Shown here in pieces: positions 32,362-44,300 of a stretch of DNA of 64,000 bases. This DNA comes from Eustoma russellianum (taxonomy: Eukaryota; Streptophyta; Magnoliopsida; Gentianales; Gentianaceae). Location of the stretch: the NCBI GenBank assembly GCA_036186865.1, contig AP025055.1:10377731-10441730 (forward strand). Direction: 5' to 3'. The notes under the pieces are model-generated. The model was not told the DNA's origin. It ran no database searches and saw nothing but the letters and a program-made list of their open reading frames with translations. The position numbers were made by a program, and so were the translations under genes. The stretch's first letter is position 1, and each line of letters opens with the position of its first letter.

Positions 32362-33480
32362 TTAGATTTGGAAAGGGAAACAAGACAATGTGATATGGCA
32401 TCTCTCATGAGTAAACATGGCATGAATCATCCTATGAACAAGCATACTATGGAAATGGATCATACTAAAGGCCGTGTGTATATGATTCATATAAAAAGGA
32501 TCATGAAAACAGTGTAGACTAGGGAGACCAACATGCTTAAAAGATTCAACAACAAATGATCCAACACTCTTAACTATCAACTTAGATTCATCCAAATTAA
32601 TTACATCCGATTCATCATTTAAATCATCGTCTAATTCATGTGACACAAGCTCAAGTTCAGGTTTCAATTCAAGATCACACAATGCATGTGGTTCACACAA
32701 ATCAAGACAAATAGGCGATGCTACTTCAACATTTAAATCATCCTCATGTTCACTCGTTTTCTCATGCAATTCAACCAAGATTTTGCCATGCAATTCAGCT
32801 GTATTATCATGCAATTCATGCTCATTAGATGCATTAACTTTGACCTCATTCAAGTCATGTGGGAACAAATCAACTTCCGGTTTTGTGTTAGCATCAACTT
32901 TAGGTACAATTTCAGCTTTTTGCTCCTTTTTAGAAACAATTTCAGCTTTGCCACGCTTATGCATTTTAGCAAAAAAATCATCCATGTCCTTCTTAAATTT
33001 TATCCTATTTTCAATGTTGGTTGCATGCTAATACATAGCTTCAAGTTCTTCATATCTACAATGCATCATTTCATGTGCAATCTCTTTATTTAGCCCAGCA
33101 ATGAATCTAATCATGGTTAATTCTTCAACCTCTTCAATGTAAGCATAATACAAGTTATCTAGCAATTCATTGTAATATGTCTTAATATCTTTATCATGTT
33201 GTGGATAATTTTGAAACTTAGGCACTTTGCAACACCAATTTCTTACCCAAATACCATTTGATTTTCCAAAGGTAATCATGTGCTTTTCAACCCGTTGTAG
33301 TCATGCTCATAACACATGACTCCCCAAATGGTGCCAACCAACTCTTCAACTTGTGAACTTTGTTGATTCAAGGTTCTCCAATCCAATTCTTCCACCTTGT
33401 TGGAGATTTCTTGCAATTTCTCCAACACCTTTTCAAGTGACAGTTCAGCCCTTGTCTCCTCATCTACGGCATTGGTCGAC
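32362..33480 (-). pseudogene. Gag of the gag-only gypsy derivative
   Basis: I take MSSTNAVDEETRAELSL (about 33483) as the start; the frame extends upstream through a hydrophobic leader without support. An N-terminal coiled segment (LEKVLEKLQEISNKVEEL) precedes a frame change near 33278. The retrotransposon gag signature follows: YYNELLDNLYYAYIEEVEEL, TMIRFIAGLNKEIAHEM, YEELEAMYYHATNIENR. The middle of the usual gag domain is missing between WGVMCYEHD and KSNGIW. A long acidic region (32985-32560) has no zinc knuckle. The product would be particle protein only. The reading frame is largely kept over 600 bp, suggesting fairly recent decay. Confidence 0.75.
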
Positions 33481-34840
33481 GACATGTTTTCACCTGAAAT
33501 AAAATAAAGAAGACAAGAAAAGAAAAGAAAAACTAACACAAAGACAAAAGAGATTTCGTTACGTTAGTGAAAATCAAAACCAATGTGTATGTTCCTCTCT
33601 CGCTCTTGTAAAGTCACTCAAGTTTGTGCTTTCCTTAGCCAATCTTGGGCTAGATCAACCAAAGCAAGCTTCTCAAGTGTCTAACACAATCCGATGATCA
33701 ATTGCACCTTTTTCTCCAATGTGTCATCCAAATTTCAGCAACTAATAAGCAAAGGTATCAAGCCAAGAACAAGACAATTTAACACACTTAACCTTCTAAG
33801 AATCAAGGAAAAAAAGACCAAAAATTATGTCAAAGGCTGAGCCAAAGAAACTAAGGGTTGCCCTGGACAATCCTTAGTTAACCTTAGCCTTATGAAAGTT
33901 GATTACAAAGTTGTTGATCAATTGCAATATATAAGTATCCAAACTCCAAGACAATGAAATAGGGCGTATTTTGAGTACTTAGCTCAAAGCAAACCTTGGA
34001 ACTCTTGATAGTCAAGCAAATTGATAAACAACTAAGTTTCCCACTCTCCTCCAAACGTCTTAAGCCTCAGATCCTTGAAAGATATATTTTTGCTTTTGAA
34101 TATATTTTTTTTATTCTCGGCTCTCTTTTTTTTGTATTCTGCCGAAAGTCTCTTTTTTTTGATATAACCGAATAACCCATGTCAAGAAGATGCTTTTCAT
34201 GGAACACCCGTAGACTCTTAGGATGCTTTGTTGTGGAATCCGTGGTGTTGATAAAATAGTTTTGATGTATGCCGAATAGATGTAAGGGCACCAAAGTCTT
34301 GGATACAAGAAAATTGCAACACAACCAAGAAACAATGCAATCAAGTCACACAAGTCTAAAATCAACTAAAAGCTTCGTTAGCAACAAGATTTACGAGTGA
34401 CACTAGGAAGCACTTTTAAGCAATGGACTAGATTTATATGTTATGGCTGAATTTAAATCCTAACACAATGACCCTATTGCTAAGCGTGTGTAAAGATTCA
34501 ATCTTGAAGGGTTCATAGCAAAAATATCTGCAAAGTCCAAACTTTCTGTTGGAGTTTCATGTTCCGTCCAGCAGAAGAAAACATAACCCCTTTTGTGTTG
34601 TTTCGACTACAGCGGTGCTGTGCAAAACACAGCCTTCTCTGTTTGTGTCTTTCTTCTTCTTTTTTTAATATATGAATATGGTTTAAAAAATGATCAGACA
34701 CTCCATGAATGGAGACAAGGGATTGACAACCAAAAGAAAAAGGACATAGTTCAAGAATAAAAAGAACTTGGGGTACGATGAAACAGAGAATAGACAAAAA
34801 AAATGAAAAAGGATAATTGAGTTGAATAGAAGAACCTCGT

Positions 34841-34851
34841 CTCTGATACCA
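34841..34851 (-). promoter_or_regulatory. Primer-binding site of the gag-only element
   Basis: The minus strand reads TGGTATCAGAG beside the LTR edge at 34855, matching initiator Met-tRNA. Confidence 0.85.
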
Positions 34852-34854
34852 CTT

Positions 34855-36163
34855 TGATACGATCTTGGATCGTATGGAAATGACGATCGCTTCTTTCAAC
34901 TTCAAAAGACACCTTTGATCGACCCTTGCGTGCGACAATGGCGCAATCGCCACCTTCTTGGACAAGAGAAGTCAACAACGTCTTCGTCGAGCAATTCGAA
35001 TCTCCCAATCCAACACGTCGTTCCATATCCTTGGATTGTGATTCACCAACTAGGTTTGCTCAAACCTTGATTGGATCTAGCCTTGATTTTTAATTTCTGA
35101 AAACCAAAGGAAAAACAAACCTAAAGAAGGCAACACACGGCTGCACAAACTGCTGGAATTCTGAAATTGAAATTCTGAAAACTGAATTTTTTTTGTACAG
35201 CCGTTGCCTACCTATTTAAGACTATAATTTGATTTTCCTAAAAGATAAATAATCAATAAAAGTCCTAAGATTACTACCTATTAATCTTAATCAAATTTAC
35301 ATAAAAGATAAGTCAAAGCTAATCAAGGAAGATTACATAATTCACATCCCTAAAATCTCGCTGTGGAATTACACCCTGTCGGTTATTGGCTTCTATCTAC
35401 TTTTAGACGCAAATGGGTTTGCAATCTTCAGTAAAGTTGTAGCTCATGAAATTCTCTTGAATTTGGGCTTTTGAATCACCTCATTTGGACCCTTCTTGAC
35501 AGAGATACGGGCTTCTAAAGACTAGGTATCCATCCAGTGAACTTCAGTACTTTCTATTCTGGACTCCCAGCTTCCACCTGATTTCGATCCATCTTGTATC
35601 CCGAATTAGGAAAAGTGTAAAACATAAACATCGTCCCAAATTAATTTATCTAACACTTCCAAGTTGTTTGAACCCATTTGGACCAGTACTCCAACCTGGG
35701 TATCTAAAATACCGACTGGTGTCCGGCTGCCTTCCTGAAAAATAGGGACTCTCTAAGCCACTTTCCTTATTTAGCATTGTCACCTTAGAAAACACTCAAA
35801 AATGGTAGTTATCACTATAAACACATATTACAAGACTCTATAAAATATCCTATACCATAACAAAGACAAAACAAAAACTAAACTCGATATTACGACTCTA
35901 ATGCATGAAATGAGCATCCTGCCCTCCCACCAACCCTTACATCTTATCATATGCATTGAAAAATTTGGACAATCAGATCTTAGCCTCAATAAACATAGAA
36001 AAATCATGCATATACATCCCTTGGCTCATCTTGTACATGTTTGAATAAGAATCTCTTTAGTTTACATATTCTATTTGTGCAAAAGCTTCTTGTTTGTGGA
36101 GTTTGTATGTTCAAGGCACTTGTTTATGAAGTTTGTATGTTTAGGGCTCCTTGAATCGCATCA
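34855..36163 (-). repeat. Gag-only element 5' LTR
   Basis: Complete LTR with TG...CA ends, fixed by the primer site on one side and LINE B sequence on the other. The U5 end is a near-palindrome, TGATACGATC/GATCGTAT. It contains two similar arms (AACATACAAACTTCA and AACATACAAACTCCA) near its U3 end. Confidence 0.9.
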
Positions 36164-38750
36164 GGTGAGCTAATACAGCTTTTTATCACCAGACTGTAAG
36201 AGATAGGCGGCGCCGCCAATGCATTCGCAGTATTATTGAGTCTATTATTCAGCATATTCCAAAGCTTTTATCGGAGGATAGTGATGGCTTTTTATTGTCC
36301 ATTCCCATGCTTCAGGAGGTAAAGCAAGCTGTGTGGGATCTTAGTCCCACGAGTGTGGCTGGGCCGGATGGCTTTCTGCGTTCCTTTTATCATCTTTTTT
36401 GGCCTGTCATACATCTTGATGTTCTTAAGGCAGTTCAAGAATTCTTTTGGGGGATCCAGGTACCAAGAGCGATGGAATCAGCCCTCATTATGCTGGTTCC
36501 TAAGGTGGAAAATCCACAGACCTTTGCTGACTTTCGTCCTATATGTTTGACCAACTTTCTGGTCTAAAGTGGTCACGCATTTAATCAAAACACGGTTATC
36601 AGAGATGCTTTATAATATTATCTCTCCTGAACATGCAGGATTTATGAAGGGTAGGGACATCACAGAGCAAATTCTTTTAGCGCAAGAAATGGTCCACCTT
36701 ATTGACCGATTAGCCCGTGGCGGCCATGTCCTAGTTAAATTGGATATGGCCAAAGCTTTTGACAGGGTGTGTTGGACGTATCTATAACATCTTTTGCACA
36801 AGATGGGGTTTAAGCCTCACTTTGTTCGTCTCATTATGAATAATCTAGCTGCTACCAGGTGTTTGGTATTGGTTAATGGAAAGCCCGTGGGTTACTTTTC
36901 TAAGGGACGTGGTGTAAAGCAGGGGGATCCTCTCTCTCCATTCTTTTTTTATTTTGACTTCTGAAGGATTCTCGCACGGTCTCAATGCTTTAATGGATAC
37001 GGGCAACATACGGGGCTTTCAAGCAGGTAGAGTACCCAGTGTTTCTCATCTGGGTTGCTGACGAATTTGGTTATCTTTTTGAATGGTTCCGTCCACTTTC
37101 GGCATTTTTTAGAGGCATATTAACAAGCCTTCAACCAGCTTGTAAATTATCATAAAAGTCAAGTGGTTGTTGGTTCAGGGGCATCTAGATTGAGAGCGTC
37201 ACAGACCTTAGGTATGTGCTTAGCTGCTCTTCCAATTAAATATCTCGGCTCCTTTTTGTATAAGGGCATTAATCGAGCTAGCTACTGTGTTTCATTACTT
37301 AAACACTTTGATGCTAAGTTAAATGCTTGGCCTTCGAAGTTATTCGTCATGTTTTTTGTTCCATGCCTACGCATATATTTGCTAGCGCACGACTTCCAAA
37401 GAGTGTTGAGGATGAATTGAATCGTAAGATGGCTGTCTTTTTATGGAATGGCTGACATCATTGGAAGGCCTGAGATCTAGTTTGTCGGCCGGTTGAGGCT
37501 GGGGGCTTAGGCATTCGAAGTCTTTCAGCTACTCAGCAGGCTTATGGTTGTTAGATTTGGCAGAATTATCATAACTCCAACTCTCTGTGGGCTCATTATT
37601 GTTAGATGACATATGGCAAGCGCGCTTCTATGTATGTGCATATTTATGATTCAGCAGGCTAGAGGCGTCTATGTCGCATCCATGACTTTATGTCTCAGCT
37701 GGTTGATATTATGCCGTAAGGAATGAATTGGCTAGCGGATTCACATGGTCAATTTTCCATTAAGTCAACCTATCAAACTATCTCTGCCTGTGAGCATTCT
37801 TTTATTCACCCTCTCTATGCATGGTGGTCGGGTTCACATCCAGGGGGTCGCATATTTCTTTGGAAATTGTGGTCGCATTCTTTACTTCTTGTGGATAATT
37901 TTTGCACATGGGTTTCGGTTTTTCCCTCTCAATGCGTTTTCTGCAAGCACCCTTCAGACACACAAGATCATATCTTTTTACAGTGTTCTGCTATTCGTCC
38001 ACTTTGGCAAGAAATGACAGTTATTTTTCGACCCGATGCCGCATCAGTCGTCTACATATGTGCATTTTATATGTTGGTGGCATTTTTCATCATGTCATTC
38101 TATGAAAGGTCAGTTGAGGGTCATTGTTCCTATTTTAATCCTCTGGGCTATTTGGAAGGAATATGTTGCAATTCGTTTAAGGGAAGCTGCTTTTTCTTAC
38201 CGCCAATTGTTTGAGATAGTACGTGCAAGTGTTTATAATTAATGTACCACCACGGAGGGGAAGAAATTTTCATAGTATATACCTCATTTGGTTGCACGTT
38301 CGTTCCCCCGCCTTTGAAGACACGTCTTCCTCGTGTTGTGCATTGGGCGCTTCCGCCATCCGATAAGCTAAAATTGAAATGTGAATGCAGCGGCTGGAAG
38401 GTCGGCCTTGGCGGGTGGATCCATCTAGCGAGATGATCAAGGAGTGTTTGTATCGGCTATCTGTTATCCGTTGCCTTTTGTCAGCCCTCTGCGTTCTGAA
38501 TTGTATGCTCTTACATATGCTTTAATTTGCTATGCACGGTATTATGATGAGTTGATAGTTGAGACAGACTGTCGAATGCTCCTCTCTTGCGTGGGTCAGA
38601 TTCAACAGTATACGGATACCTTTGCTTCAGAACTACGTAGAGCCATTACATTTTTATGTCTGAATAATACAACATTGCAATTTTGCCCTAGAGAAGCCAA
38701 CTTTACAGCACATGGTTTATCACAGCGTGGATTACATTCGACCGGTTAAC
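36164..38750 (+). pseudogene. LINE B ORF2 C-terminal part: RT, zf-RVT and RNase H
   Basis: It resumes at 36169 with ANTAFYHQTVRDRRRR in the linker. RT blocks: WDLSPTSVAGPDGF, VENPQTFADFRPICLTNF, AGFMKGRDITEQILLAQE, LVKLDMAKAFDRVCW and KQGDPLSP (36915). The active-site loop near 37055 is garbled by indels (a GADEF-like reading for YADD). The zf-RVT region gives IFLWKLWSHSLLL and CVFCKHPSDTQDHIFLQC (37850-37980). RNase H retains PLRSELYALTYAL, IVETDCRMLLSC and FCPREANFTAHGLSQ (38480-38730), but its NVDAS start is corrupted (KLKCECSG). There are more than eight frame breaks, making this the most decayed of the three long ORF2 copies. Confidence 0.86.
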
Positions 38751-39605
38751 TTTGTATACATCATTACATAGCCTACCATGCGAGATTCGTGGTGCCATTC
38801 ATTTGGATGCCACTTCCTCTGCTCTACGGCTCTGATTATGTTAGTCTCCCACTGGGTTGGCCAGCTTTCATTGTTGTTGCCTGTGTCACTAGTTGATGCA
38901 GGAAACCTTGGTTTGGTTAGTCTCCCACTGGGTTGGCCAGCTTTCATTGTTGTTGCCTGTGTCACTAGTTGATGCAGGAAACCTTGGTTTGGTTTCATCC
39001 TTTGTTGCTTGCTTGCTTTATTTTCTTAAGCTTTAACGGAAGTGTTTTTCTTTTACCATGGATAATTAAGCATCTTTTTTGTGAGTTTTGAGACTAGGTG
39101 CAGAGGGCTACGAGGTCACATGAGTCCAGTTGCATGTTGGCTAACTATACATTCGGTTGCCTGTATTTGTAGAGAATACAGGCAACATGGGTATATATTT
39201 GATTTCTTTTTTACTTGGTATCTTCCATTTCTTGCTGTTGCCAATTGACTATTTCCTTTTATATGGTGGGTACTATGCACAGACTCTTGATCTGGAGCGC
39301 CATAGTGATCACTCTCGGCTGTGTGGGATCTGAAGTTTTTGCCATGGCTATATGAGAGCATTTCATTACGGAGGCAATTAGCATCTTATGTTAAAATCGG
39401 ACATTCATATATTGATGTATGCTTTATTTTTCGGCCATTTACATTTTCCACGTAGCATTTCGTGTTTTTTGCAGGTTTATTTGTACTCACTTCATGAATT
39501 TTAGTGGGAGTCTCCTGCTCAATATATAATCATGGTATTCCTCTGTCATAAGTGAAGGTTTCCTATTATTAATAAAAACTCCAGACGGTACCGCCCGTCC
39601 TTATC
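38751..39605 (+). other. LINE B 3' UTR with hairpins and a 76-bp duplication
   Basis: Hairpins: 38876-38906 and its duplicate 38952-38982 (GTTGCCTGTGTC with GATGCAGGAAAC, two wobbles and one mismatch), and 39156-39186 (GTTGCCTGTATT with AATACAGGCAAC, 12 bp, perfect). Segment 38841-38916 is repeated without visible change at 38917-38992. The tail carries AATAAAA and the terminal stem GACGG/CCGTC. Confidence 0.82.
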
Positions 39606-40366
39606 CAAAAATATATATATATTACACATATAGTTTGGATATTAAACAGCTTGGCATTTCAAACCATAAGCTAAGTGGTGTCACATTAAATAAAACACTG
39701 TCTTCAATTTTTGATACTTGTCATGATGCATGTAGCTTTCACAAAGACAAGTTGGCTCTTGTCATCTTCTATATTCAAAATAGCTCATTATTATCATTAA
39801 GTTAGAAGACCTACTTCATTGGAAAGGATGTTAGGACCTGCCATAGTCATCAGATTGAAGCTCTGCTTTGAGTAATTCCTTTGTAGATGATAGAATTAAG
39901 ACATGCTTACAGAGTTTGGCTCTGTAGATGACCTATTTCTACTAGGAAATAAATGAATAGCAAATAAGAAATAAAAGTTATGAACTTGATTTCAGTGGAA
40001 AAAAATCTTGCATGTTTTACATGAAATGCTTTAGATTTCATACATGCCATGTATTTTGCAGAGTTCTGCCACTTGAAGTTTCTAACTTATAAGCTTTGGA
40101 AGAGAAAAAATTAACAACACTGTATGAAAACATTAACAACACTGTATGGACCTTTCCATTAAGGGTCTAACTTTCCAAATGATCCGACCTGGCTAGATGA
40201 GTTCTTTCTAAGAATGAGATCACCAAATGTGAAGAAGGTTTGGTGATTTATTGCATTATAATACTGAGAGATCAAGCTCTTGTATCTTGTCATGTTAATA
40301 TGATGTCTTCCCCTTCTTTCCTCTGGCGGCCATACTCTATGCGGTACCAACGTCGACGAGGAATGC
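39606..40366. other. Unassigned sequence between LINE B and the rRNA mosaic
   Basis: AT-rich sequence without a long frame or transposon domain. A short direct duplication, ATTAACAACACTGTATG, occurs near 40110 and 40132. Nothing else was identified. Confidence 0.4.
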
Positions 40367-40676
40367 TACCTGGTTGATCCTTCTAGTAGTCATATGCTTG
40401 TCTCAAAGATTAAGCCATGCATGTGTAAGTATAAACTAATTCAGACTATAGGATAAGTGGGAGCTTAAAGGCGAAAGTGAATACCACTACTTTTAACGTT
40501 ATTTTACTTATTCTGTGAATTCGGGAAAAGGATTGGCTCTGAGGGCTGGGCATGGGAGTCCCAGTCTTGAACCCGTCGACTGTTGGTGGTGAACTATGCC
40601 TGAGAGGGGCGAAGCCAGAGGAAACTCTGGTGGAGGCCCGCAGCGATATTGACGTGCAAATCGTTCGTCTGACATG
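40367..40676 (+). rRNA. Scrambled mosaic of 18S and 26S rRNA fragments (pseudogene)
   Basis: 40367-40449 is the very 5' end of plant 18S rRNA (TACCTGGTTGATCC, then GTAGTCATATGCTTGTCTC and ATTAAGCCATGCATGTG), with a few changes. It switches at about 40450 to three 26S fragments on the same strand: GATAAGTGGGAGC...ACCACTACTTTTAACG (to about 40520), GGCTCTGAGGGCTGGGC...GAACCCGTCG (40533-40583), and GTGAACTATGCCTGAG...ATCGTTCGTCTGAC (40585-40673). From memory of 26S order these lie in the reverse of their normal sequence along the molecule. This is not a functional rRNA gene. The antisense frame at 40790-40446 is a by-product. Confidence 0.88.
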
Positions 40677-41109
40677 TCGAATAGGGAGCCCATAGGCTAG
40701 CACCAGGAGTGTGTAGATGCCGAAGCAATTCAAGGCACGATCGAGGCGATGGCGTCTCCACAGGAATATCTGCATTTGAAAACTATTCAAGTCTGTTGGG
40801 TTGGAGATCGGCTTGATTGGAGAATGCTTATTCAGGCCATGATGCGGAGGTTTCTTCGAAGAAACTTACTTCGATTATTGTCTTGATCTAAATAGTTCTC
40901 AATTCCGTTGAATGAGGCACCAATTCCGACCGGTATAACCGCTTCTGATCAGTAGACAAGAGCAAATTGAGTTTTTTTAAAAGGAAAGAGTTGTTCCATA
41001 ATTCGATAATATACTGGGAAGCTCATCGACCCATCTTTCTCCTACTCCTTTTAACCATTTCTTCTGTCCTTCTTTTGAATTTTGGTTGGCAAGCTATGAT
41101 GCATAATTC
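40677..41109. other. Unassigned sequence after the rRNA mosaic
   Basis: No domain or repeat was recognised. Some stretches (for example ATTCCGACCGGTATAACCGC) are less AT-rich than their neighbours and could be further filler from another locus or organelle; I cannot tell. Confidence 0.35.
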
Positions 41110-42985
41110 AGCACACCATTCTTAATAGGATCCTCAATAAATTATTTTCCATTGTCAAAAATTAACACCTTTTGCAATCCGAAATCGGCTATTTTTCCAA
41201 AGGAATTTCTTCATCGGCATCGCATTTGGTGAAATAATCAATAGCAACAATCAGATATTTAACCAACCTGAAGCATTTGGCAGAGTTATGACTAGATCAA
41301 TTCTCCATTAAACAAATGGGCATAGACTAATTATTAGAATCATCTTTTAATTGGGAACATGAGTGAATGGAGCATGCACCTGACATGACTGGCATTTCTT
41401 TACCAACTCAAGAGTATCTATGCATAAAGTCGGCCAATAATATCTAGTAAGTAAGCATTTTTGAGTTGAGACTTTGACCCATAGTGGTTTCTAATATTCA
41501 TGTATAAATCTCCCTGAGAATGTAATCTCCTTCTATATTAATACACTTTAACCAAGCCTATGAGAACAATCTCCTGTAGAGAACTCCGTTGAACATTGCA
41601 CACCGAGATGCTTTGATGCGAAGCATCCAAGCTGCTTTCTTGTCTTGTGGACGAACCCCATGTTTTAAGAAATTTACAATTTTATCTATCCAGTTATTGT
41701 GGTAACCCACTTGTAACACCTTAGATTTCTCACAAGCTGGGTGCTTAAATAGCTATACCATAATTTTCTATTCTAAAGCTGTTTGAGTCGAAGATGCTAA
41801 ACGAGATAGAGCATCAACCCTTTTGTTGTCTGAGCGAAAAATCTACTCAATTTAAGACTTTTGAACGCTCAAGCTTTGACAAATACCTCTTTCATCTAAT
41901 CATCTTAAGTTTCATAATCTCCATTGACATGGGCTCTTATGAGAATAACTATGTACCTTGATTTTTGATGCCTCAGCGTCCTTGCAAGACTCAAAACGGC
42001 AATCAAAACTTCATACTTGGCTCATTGTTGGTAGTTCCAAAGTCAAATCTTAGCATATATTCGAACTCTTCCTCTGTCATCTCGGGAGGATGAAATGTCT
42101 ACATTGATTGCCCACTGATCTTCTTCTGACTGCTCATCTTCTATGGAAATTCCATAGGCAATAAATTCAGCCAAAAACTATGCTTTCATTGAAGTTTGAG
42201 GTTGATAATCCATCTTAAGTTTTCATAATTTCACAACCCACTTGGTGGTTTGACATGACTTCTCTACCTTGATAGAATTTTTTTAGAGGATGATTTGTCA
42301 CCGCCATGATAGGATGATCTTGAAAGTATGGTGTGAGCTTTCTCGTAGCTATTGCAGCTATCACCAATGGCAAAACTATCTTCCTAAAAATCAAGTACAT
42401 AATCTCAAGTCTACGTAGAGTTTTATTGACGAAATAAATTGGCTTTTGAATGCCATCTTTCTCTTTGAGTAAGACTGCTCTAACTGTCTCCTTTAAGACA
42501 ATCAAATATACATATTATACCTTGTTTTTAATAGGCAAAGTTAATACTAACAACTCTTCTAGATACCTCTTCAAATCATCAAAATCCCGCTGACTTTTCA
42601 AAACTTGAAAGAAAGAGAGTGATCTTTCTTCTGACGTGGACAGACACTATTCAAAGCTTTAGTTCTTCCAATCAATCTTTGCACCTTTTTAACACTCCGA
42701 TATGGATGCATTGCTTTTAAAGCTTCAAATTTGATAGGATTTTCCCGAATCCTTTATTTTGACACCATGTACCCTAAGAATTTTCTATTGCGGACTCCAA
42801 AGGTACACTTCTTGGAACTTAATCTTTATTTTTGAATTTCTGAGGATAAGAAGATCTCTCTCAGATTGTGATTACACATCAAGGCTCCTGCTCTTGATGA
42901 GTATATCATCAATGTAGACTTCTATGGTTCTGCCGATTTGGTCTTTGAAAAGAGAATTCATCAACCTTTGATAAGTAGCTCTTCT
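41110..42985 (-). pseudogene. Decayed Tat-lineage Ty3/gypsy pol fragment
   Basis: The minus strand shows, in order, RT (ATYQRLMNSLFKDQIGRT, then the catalytic VYIDDILIKSRS near 42920), RNase H (AVLLKEKDGIQKPIYFVNKT, KLTPYFQDHPIMAVTNHPL; 42505-42215), and integrase (YYWPTLCIDTLELVKKCQSC, APFTHVPN, then IDLVITLPNASGW; 41450-41250). The RNase H and integrase wording is typical of the Tat/Ogre/Retand group. Many stops and frame changes occur, and no LTR or flanking duplication was found, so it is an old fragment. The left side is cut near the rRNA mosaic. Confidence 0.82.
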
Positions 42986-43311
42986 ATTCTGACCTAAACA
43001 ACATGGCAATGTAGCAGCAGCTGCTGATCTGCATAATGTATATAGAAAACAACACTTAAATCACTTATTCAACTAAGCAAAATGAAGAAACAAACGCATT
43101 GTTTTCATTTCTCAACAAGGCATACATATATACAAAGGATAGCAACGGCTAGATAGTCCATGACAATGACAACCAACGGCTAGTTTTGGCCGGATGAAAA
43201 CTAATGTGTAATCCTACCTTTAATCACCGAAATGATAATTATCCTCTGGTCCTATGATTAAATGACATTTATATACAAAAAACTAATAATCTTGACTGAA
43301 ATTAACGAAGA
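42986..43311. other. Unassigned sequence before the solo LTR
   Basis: AT-rich, with two copies of CAACGGCTAG near 43146 and 43175. No coding content was recognised. It is the immediate left flank of the LTR_B insertion. Confidence 0.4.
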
Positions 43312-43840
43312 TATAGTGTAGCGCCCCGCACCCGGCCTGCCCGCATACAGTACGTCCGCCGTACTTCGCTACGGAGAGTACCAGGCGTCAATGCATAACA
43401 TGTCATAGTCGATAACGAAATTCATGGACTTTCATGCCCTCAACTTAACAGGTAACCAAAACTTAGGCAGAATAAAAATTTTTAAACAAAACATTCCGAA
43501 TATTCGACATAAAGCTTACAATCATGTCCGCAAAATAAAGTAAACTCCGGAATTAATGTCCCATCATAAGTCCATCAAAGCATAAACCCATCATAGTAAA
43601 ATCCTTAAGCTGCCATCCACTCGCACATCTACAGATATGGAACTCTAGCCTCATCCTCAAGTCACTCTACCCCGTTTCCTGCAGGCTATGGGGGGAAAAA
43701 TAGGAGGGTGAGTGACAAAGTCACCAGCAAGTACACCATAAACAATCAAGAATTAAATGGAAAGTATACACAAGAACCAAATCCCAAGAATTTGGATTCC
43801 CAACATATCTGACCTTCAATCCATTAGCCATAAAGGAAAT

Positions 43841-43922
43841 AAGATCATAACTTATGTGACGAAAGATAATAAGATCATAACTTAGGTGACAGAAAATAAT
43901 AAGATCATAACCTAAGTAACAG
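43841..43922. repeat. 31-bp tandem repeat, three units
   Basis: Units begin AATAAGATCATAACTTA(T/G)GTGAC and recur three times with a few changes inside the solo LTR_B. Confidence 0.85.
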
Positions 43923-44059
43923 TACATCTAGCATTCGACTAGCAATTAGATGCAATGTGTATGAATATGGAAATGTGATGCAACATGATAAGATGAGAGC
44001 TAACTCGATCATTCTTTCTTTCGAAACATAATCGTCATAAAACAAGAATAGAGAGTGTT

Positions 44060-44300
44060 CAGATCTATTATCTCCGGATCTGAGACAGTCATACCATTCC
44101 CTTCAGATCTATTATTTCTGGATATGAAACGGTCATACAATCAATCATCATCATTAGGTCTATTCTCTCCGGACCTGAACGATCATAAATCATCATCTTC
44201 AAGTCTATTATCTCCGAGCCTGGACGGGCATAAAATATCATCCTCAGATCTATTATCTCTGGGTCTGGATGGTCATACTCATCATCAGATCAATTAAACT
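44060..44300. repeat. Hairpin array in the solo LTR_B
   Basis: About six units of 40-50 bp. Each has a short inverted pair around a TATTATCTCCG-type loop, for example CAGATC/GATCTG (44060-44082) and AGGTC/GACCT (44155-44180). Some units are decayed. The inverted LTR_B carries the matching array at 62440-62659. Confidence 0.78.

Larger units (their letters stand above)
31664..36163 (-). mobile_element. Gag-only, TR-GAG-like Ty3/gypsy derivative inserted in LINE B
   Basis: A minus-strand element with 5' LTR 34855-36163 (1309 bp, TGATGCGATT...CGTATCA), primer site 34841-34851, gag (33480-32362), then a short tail encoding LDSRSNPFEEGGND, a purine tract (31763-31777) and a 99-bp stub of the 3' LTR (31664-31762). 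The other 0.9 kb of the 3' LTR is now inverted at 29691-30607. There is no protease, RT or integrase core, so the copy depended on a related gypsy for movement. Flanks GGTGA (36164-36168) and GGAGA (complement of 30608-30612) are the probable target duplication, with one mismatch. Confidence 0.85.
28176..39605 (+). mobile_element. LINE B: plant L1-type LINE, split by an LTR element and partly inverted
   Basis: Three pieces belong to one LINE: 5' UTR and ORF1 at 28176-29690 (plus), the ORF2 start and endonuclease at 31663-30608 (now minus), and RT, zf-RVT, RNase H and 3' UTR at 36164-39605 (plus). The break in ORF2 is at the REGD/ANTAFYH linker, where a gag-only LTR element inserted (flanks GGAGA and GGTGA). 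A later inversion turned round about 2 kb containing the endonuclease part and most of one LTR. The tail, CCTCTGTCATAAGTGAAGG, AATAAAA and GACGGTACCGCCCGTCC, is of the A2 type. Confidence 0.85.

Noticed and set aside
40446..40790. Minus-strand ORF of 114 aa
   Set aside because: It is antisense to 26S rRNA fragments, a well-known source of spurious protein calls.
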